Both the position numbers and the translations under genes were made by a program. A model generated the notes under the pieces. That model worked only from the letters and a program-made list of their open reading frames with translations, ran no database searches and had not been told where the DNA came from. Positions 7,306-10,439 of a DNA stretch of 10,439 bases are shown here, one piece after another (within the stretch, counting starts at the first letter, position 1; the number at the start of each line of letters is the position of its first letter). Origin of the DNA: Deltaproteobacteria bacterium (GTDB lineage Bacteria; Desulfobacterota; Desulfobulbia; Desulfobulbales; Desulfocapsaceae); NCBI GenBank assembly GCA_021779275.1, contig JAJYAX010000018.1, positions 1-10,439 on the forward strand, given 5' to 3'.

Positions 7306-7336
7306 AGCCGGGACTGACATATCGTCCCGGCTTTTT
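7306..7336 (+). terminator. Intrinsic terminator after the PepSY gene
   Basis: AGCCGGGAC (7306-7314) and GTCCCGGCT (7324-7332) form a perfect 9-bp GC-rich stem with a 9-nt loop, running into five Ts (7332-7336). It lies 18 nt after the PepSY stop codon. It should end most transcription from the PepSY promoter before the membrane-protein gene. Confidence 0.88.
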
Positions 7337-7419
7337 CCCGGATCAAAAATGTATTGTTGGACCGGCAACCTCTATGGGCCAGTGACTCAAAAAGATTCTG
7401 CGCTGCAGGCAAAAAACTG

Positions 7420-8199
7420 ATGAACAATATAGATGACTCAATGAACAACAGGACCGAACACACATTAAGTAAAGTTCCAGAGGTTACATTTATCTTCTGG
7501 GTCATAAAAATCGCGGCAACCACGCTTGGTGAAACCGGCGGCGACTCGGTGTCCATGTCGATGCACCTGGGATATCTTGTAGGCACCCTTATTTTCGCAA
7601 CAGTATTTTTGGCAGCTGTGGCCGCCCAGATTAAGGCGACGCGATTTTACCCGTTCCTTTACTGGACAACGATTATTGCAACGACAACAGTGGGGACAAC
7701 ATTGGCCGATTTTGCTGATCGCTCTCTTGGCATCGGCTATGCCGGAGGCTCGTCGTTGTTGTTCCTGCTCTTGATGGCCTCTCTAGCTGTCTGGTATTGG
7801 TCGCTTGGTACAGTCGCTGTCGATACTGTCAGTTCGACAAAGGCCGAGATGTTCTATTGGATAACAATCATGTTTTCCCAAACCCTGGGCACCGCACTTG
7901 GCGATTGGACGGCGGATACGGTCGGGTTGGGATATGAGGGAGGCGTCGCGGTATTCATCATCCTTCTTGCCCTCGTTGTTGCACTGTACTGCTGGACCGA
8001 TATATCACGAACCCTGCTCTTCTGGGTCGCGTTTATCCTGACACGCCCCCTCGGGGCCGTGGTGGGCGATTTTCTCGACAAACCTTTAAGCGCCGGCGGG
8101 CTGGCATTAAGCCGCTATTCTGCTACGGCGGCATTGCTTGTGGCCATGGTGATCTGTATAGTGTTCTTTAAGCAAAGGGCGGCACGGCAACCGCATTAG
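7420..8199 (+). CDS. Polytopic membrane protein with four internal repeats (COG4705-like)
   Basis: The protein has 259 aa and about eight membrane helices. Four copies of a motif [FY]W-x8-[LV]G-x3-[GA]D are visible: FWVIKIAATTLGETGGD (26-42), YWTTIIATTTVGTTLAD (81-97), YWITIMFSQTLGTALGD (146-162) and FWVAFILTRPLGAVVGD (201-217). Start-to-start spacings are 55, 65 and 55, so residues 26-97 and 146-217 look like two halves of a duplication 120 residues apart. Repeats 2 and 3 are followed by G[IL]GYxGG. It resembles the uncharacterised membrane-anchored family COG4705; its activity is unknown. Repeated intramembrane Asp/Thr could suit an ion or metal pathway, which is speculation. The ATG at 7420 is chosen (AGG 10 nt upstream); ATG 7441 (252 aa) is an alternative, and a TTG at 7354 looks too early. 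It lies after the PepSY terminator and 71 nt before the regulator gene. Confidence 0.8.
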   Translation: MNNIDDSMNNRTEHTLSKVPEVTFIFWVIKIAATTLGETGGDSVSMSMHLGYLVGTLIFATVFLAAVAAQIKATRFYPFLYWTTIIATTTVGTTLADFADRSLGIGYAGGSSLLFLLLMASLAVWYWSLGTVAVDTVSSTKAEMFYWITIMFSQTLGTALGDWTADTVGLGYEGGVAVFIILLALVVALYCWTDISRTLLFWVAFILTRPLGAVVGDFLDKPLSAGGLALSRYSATAALLVAMVICIVFFKQRAARQPH

Positions 8200-8226
8200 A
8201 AAATCACCAATGGATCAATCTGAAGA

Positions 8227-8252
8227 TGCCGGATGTGCCGGTAGCTTTTTTT
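8227..8252 (+). terminator. Weak hairpin with T-tract before the response regulator gene
   Basis: TGCCGG (8227-8232) and CCGGTA (8238-8243) can pair with one G-U wobble around the loop ATGTG, followed by GC and seven Ts (8246-8252). The stem is short, so it would be a weak or partial terminator, perhaps an attenuator lowering read-through from the membrane-protein gene into the two-component genes. The regulator ribosome binding site GGAGGA (8260-8265) follows directly. Confidence 0.35.
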
Positions 8253-8270
8253 GCGCCCCGGAGGACAGTG

Positions 8271-8927
8271 ATGCGTATTCTGCTGGTTGAAGATGATGAC
8301 ATGATCGGAAAAGCGGTGTCCGTGGCGTTGAAAGATGCGGCCTATGCCGTGGATTGGGTAAAGGACGGAGAGACTGCGGAACGCACGCTTAAATACGGCG
8401 AGCACCAAGCCGTCCTCCTTGACCTTGGTCTCCCCAAACGCGATGGGATGGATGTGTTGCGACACCTGCGGAAGGCCGGGAGCAGGATTCCGGTTATCGT
8501 CATTACCGCCCGCGACGGTGTGGAATCCCGTATCAATGGTCTTGATCTGGGAGCGGATGATTATCTCGTTAAGCCCTTTGATATCAATGAATTGCTCGCA
8601 CGACTGCGGGCGGTCGTCCGTCGTCAGGGGGGACAGGCCGCCCCTCTCCTCACCAATGGCAGGGTAAGCCTCGATCCGTCTACCCATAAAGCGATGTACC
8701 AGGACGCCACGGTAATCTTAAGCGCCCGTGAGTTCGCCCTGCTCCACGCCCTCTTGCTGCATCCGGGCAGGATTCTCACCCGAGGGCAACTGGAGGAACA
8801 TCTCTATGGCTGGAGCGAAGAGGTGGAAAGCAATGCCGTTGATTTTCTGATCCACGGCGTGCGCAAGAAACTCGGCGCCGAGGTCATAAAAAACGTGCGC
8901 GGCGCCGGTTGGATGGTGGAAAAATGA
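8271..8927 (+). CDS. OmpR-family response regulator (QseB/PmrA-like)
   Basis: The 218-aa cytoplasmic transcription factor is phosphorylated by the adjacent kinase. The receiver domain (about 1-115) has the acidic pocket Glu7/Asp8/Asp9, phospho-acceptor Asp51 (LLDLGLP), Thr79 (VITARD) and Lys101 (LVKPF). The C-terminal winged-helix domain (about 125-217) has LSAREFALLHALLLHPGRIL, then NAVDFLIHGVRKKLG, then VRGAGWMV. The short length and sequence place it in the QseB/PmrA/TctD branch. The start at 8271 is set by GGAGGA 5 nt upstream and by MRILLVEDD, the family's usual first residues; an in-frame extension to 8226 is rejected. Its stop overlaps the kinase start. The proposed target is the CTAACT-N5-CTAATT box at 6864. 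The signal sensed cannot be read from sequence. Confidence 0.95.
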   Translation: MRILLVEDDDMIGKAVSVALKDAAYAVDWVKDGETAERTLKYGEHQAVLLDLGLPKRDGMDVLRHLRKAGSRIPVIVITARDGVESRINGLDLGADDYLVKPFDINELLARLRAVVRRQGGQAAPLLTNGRVSLDPSTHKAMYQDATVILSAREFALLHALLLHPGRILTRGQLEEHLYGWSEEVESNAVDFLIHGVRKKLGAEVIKNVRGAGWMVEK

Positions 8928-10237
8928 TGAAAGAAAGGTCACTGCAGAGGCGGCTTACGTTAATGTTGGGCGGGGCCATCCTGATTTCAGGCCTGCTTTC
9001 GGGCATAATTTCATTTGTTCTGGCCTATTCTGAAGCAAAAGAATTCCAGGATGACACTCTGCGGCAGATCGCTCTCCTGACATCGAGGAGTTTAGGCGCT
9101 CTTCCTGAAAACAAGGGGCTTCGTCAGGATAATGCCAAAATGTTCCTGGATGATACTGAATCACGGATCAACATACTGCATCTGCCGGGTGATGCTCGTC
9201 CAGGCTGGCTTGCGGAAGATTTATCGCCGGGGTTGCACACACTCCTGATAGGTGGAGAACGATCAAGAATATTCCTGCGGAAAGACGTGTCCGGGAAACT
9301 GACGGTGGTGACACAGCCGACCGATATTCGGGATGAACTGGCAGTTAACAGCGCCCTGCGTACGTTCGCCCCCTTGGTGTTCTTTTTGCCCGTTATGGCG
9401 TGGCTGGTTATGCGCATAGTCCGCAGCGAACTGATGCCGGTCGGGAATCTTGCCGGTTATTTGGATGCCCAGCCGACCCATCAGCCCCGGCCGCTCCCCG
9501 ACACGGACGTTCCAAACGAAATAATCCCCTTTGTGCATGCGATTAACCGCCTGTTGGAACGAGTCAACACTCTCATGGGGCAACAACGACGCTTTGTCGC
9601 CGATGCCGCGCACGAACTCAGAACCCCGCTTACCGCCTTGTCGGTACAGGTCCAGAATCTGCGGCGGGCGGGATCGCTGGAAAGCATGAAGGAGCGAATT
9701 CTGCCGCTGCAGGACGGCATCGAGCGAGCGCGAAAACTCACGGAACAACTGTTAAATCTTGCCAGAATTCAAGCAGGAGCGGCGGAAACAACATCAGTCG
9801 ATATCTCGGAGATGGCGCGCGGATTAATCGCAGAATACCTTCCCCTGGCCGAGACAAAAAACATTGACCTCGGACTCGATGAAGCGGCACGGCTCACTCT
9901 TATGGGCACGCCGGAAAATTTTCGTTTGATACTCAAAAACGGATTGGAGAACGCTCTGCAATATGTCCCCGAAGGCGGCGAGGTTACAATCAAGCTCTTA
10001 CCGTCAAATGACGATGGATCCGGTTTTGAGATACTCGACAACGGCCCCGGAATTCCTGTTTCAGAGTTGAAGCGTGTGTTCGATCCGTTTTATCGATTGT
10101 CAGCAGAAACCGGCGAGGGGAGCGGACTCGGGCTGGCCATTGCGATTGAAGCCGCCGCCTGTCAAGGCGGACGGGTGAGCCTGTGCAATCGGCCGGAAGA
10201 CCGGGGGCTGATCTTTCGCTATCTACAGGGGTCTTAA
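8924..10237 (+). CDS. Two-component sensor histidine kinase (QseC/PmrB-like)
   Basis: The 437-aa inner-membrane kinase has TM1 (about 11-34), a periplasmic sensor of about 110 residues resembling the 2CSK_N type, TM2 (about 148-169), then a linker. The HisKA domain has phospho-accepting His230 in ADAAHELRTPL. The HATPase domain has the N box GLENAL with Asn343, DNGPGIP at Asp372, an F-like box FDPFYRL and a GSGLGLA box at 399-405. All catalytic motifs are intact, so it should be active as kinase and phosphatase. The start is the ATG at 8924, whose ATGA overlaps the regulator stop and implies translational coupling; a TTG at 8909 is also in frame but less likely. No terminator follows immediately. 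The periplasmic sensor has no cysteines and no obvious ligand motif. Confidence 0.95.
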   Translation: MMKERSLQRRLTLMLGGAILISGLLSGIISFVLAYSEAKEFQDDTLRQIALLTSRSLGALPENKGLRQDNAKMFLDDTESRINILHLPGDARPGWLAEDLSPGLHTLLIGGERSRIFLRKDVSGKLTVVTQPTDIRDELAVNSALRTFAPLVFFLPVMAWLVMRIVRSELMPVGNLAGYLDAQPTHQPRPLPDTDVPNEIIPFVHAINRLLERVNTLMGQQRRFVADAAHELRTPLTALSVQVQNLRRAGSLESMKERILPLQDGIERARKLTEQLLNLARIQAGAAETTSVDISEMARGLIAEYLPLAETKNIDLGLDEAARLTLMGTPENFRLILKNGLENALQYVPEGGEVTIKLLPSNDDGSGFEILDNGPGIPVSELKRVFDPFYRLSAETGEGSGLGLAIAIEAAACQGGRVSLCNRPEDRGLIFRYLQGS

Positions 10238-10376
10238 ACCTTGATTTGTTGATTGAACCTTTTCTCAATGACGGACCGCCACAGGTGATGGGTGGGGTTG
10301 TAATGTAAACATCGTTGTCGATGCGACGTTTCGGTATTGTTGGGTGATGCTTATGATCTAACATATTATTATTATC

Positions 10377-10393
10377 ATTTATTTATAATAAAT
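10377..10393. repeat. AT-rich inverted repeat
   Basis: ATTTATT (10377-10383) and AATAAAT (10387-10393) are perfect complements around TAT, within an AT-rich stretch from about 10350 to 10415. It contains TATAAT (10384-10389), an exact -10 match, but no -35 is found at 16-18 bp. It could be promoter DNA for a gene beyond the window or simply AT-rich spacer. Confidence 0.35.
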
Positions 10394-10413
10394 AATACAA
10401 ATTTTCATAAATT

Positions 10414-10436
10414 AACAGGAAACATTGTTTCCTGTT
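10414..10436. repeat. Perfect 10-bp inverted repeat at the right end
   Basis: AACAGGAAAC (10414-10423) and GTTTCCTGTT (10427-10436) pair perfectly around ATT. TTTCC occurs twice, 8 bp apart, at the end (10428-10439). This may be a terminator for genes on either strand, an operator dyad, or the edge of a larger repeat; the window ends 3 bases later. The stretch 10238-10439 holds no convincing gene. Confidence 0.5.
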
Positions 10437-10439
10437 TCC

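Noticed and set aside
10310..10332. Possible hairpin CGTTGT/GCGACG after the kinase gene as a terminator
   Set aside because: It needs two G-U pairs in a 6-bp stem and is followed by only three Ts; too weak to call.
9990..10364. 124-codon minus-strand frame overlapping the kinase 3' end
   Set aside because: No ribosome binding site and no protein-like features; mostly antisense to the HATPase domain.

Overview
The window looks like chromosomal DNA from a Gram-negative bacterium with GC-rich genes. It is most likely a member of the Desulfobacterota (former Deltaproteobacteria, Desulfobulbales-like). The evidence is a mitochondrial-type aconitase, an exported PepSY protein, a QseC/QseB-type two-component system, and small conserved-looking proteins next to RsmB, a peptidase and PhoH. 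The taxonomic call is inference. I saw no tRNA, rRNA, CRISPR array, insertion sequence or phage gene.

Left block (1-6640, all minus strand). In transcription order it holds rsmB (16S rRNA m5C967 methyltransferase, TTG start), a 195-aa helical/coiled-coil protein of unknown function, an M24 Xaa-Pro peptidase, a PIN-PhoH ATPase, a 110-aa Cys/His-rich hypothetical protein, and a mitochondrial-type aconitase that runs off the left edge. Gaps are short and the peptidase and phoH genes overlap by ATGA, so much of the block is probably co-transcribed from a sigma70-like promoter at 6697-6725. A hairpin and a good ribosome binding site precede the aconitase, which may also have its own promoter. The theme is housekeeping: ribosome maturation, protein and RNA turnover, central carbon metabolism.

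Middle (6641-6951). A 310-bp divergent intergenic region carries the leftward rsmB promoter and, on the other side, an 11-bp-period direct repeat (CTAACT-N5-CTAATT) just upstream of a TATAGT -10-like element. This is the geometry expected for an OmpR/PmrA-type response-regulator box.

Right block (6952-10237, all plus strand). It holds a secreted 111-aa single-PepSY protein closed by a strong intrinsic terminator, a 259-aa polytopic membrane protein built from four copies of a [FY]W-x8-[LV]G-x3-[GA]D repeat (COG4705-like), then an OmpR-family response regulator and an overlapping histidine kinase of the QseC/PmrB type. The set reads as an envelope-sensing module: kinase and regulator control a periplasmic PepSY protein and a membrane protein of unknown activity. 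The regulator's target box is proposed in front of the PepSY gene. The last 200 bases are non-coding, become very AT-rich and contain two perfect inverted repeats.
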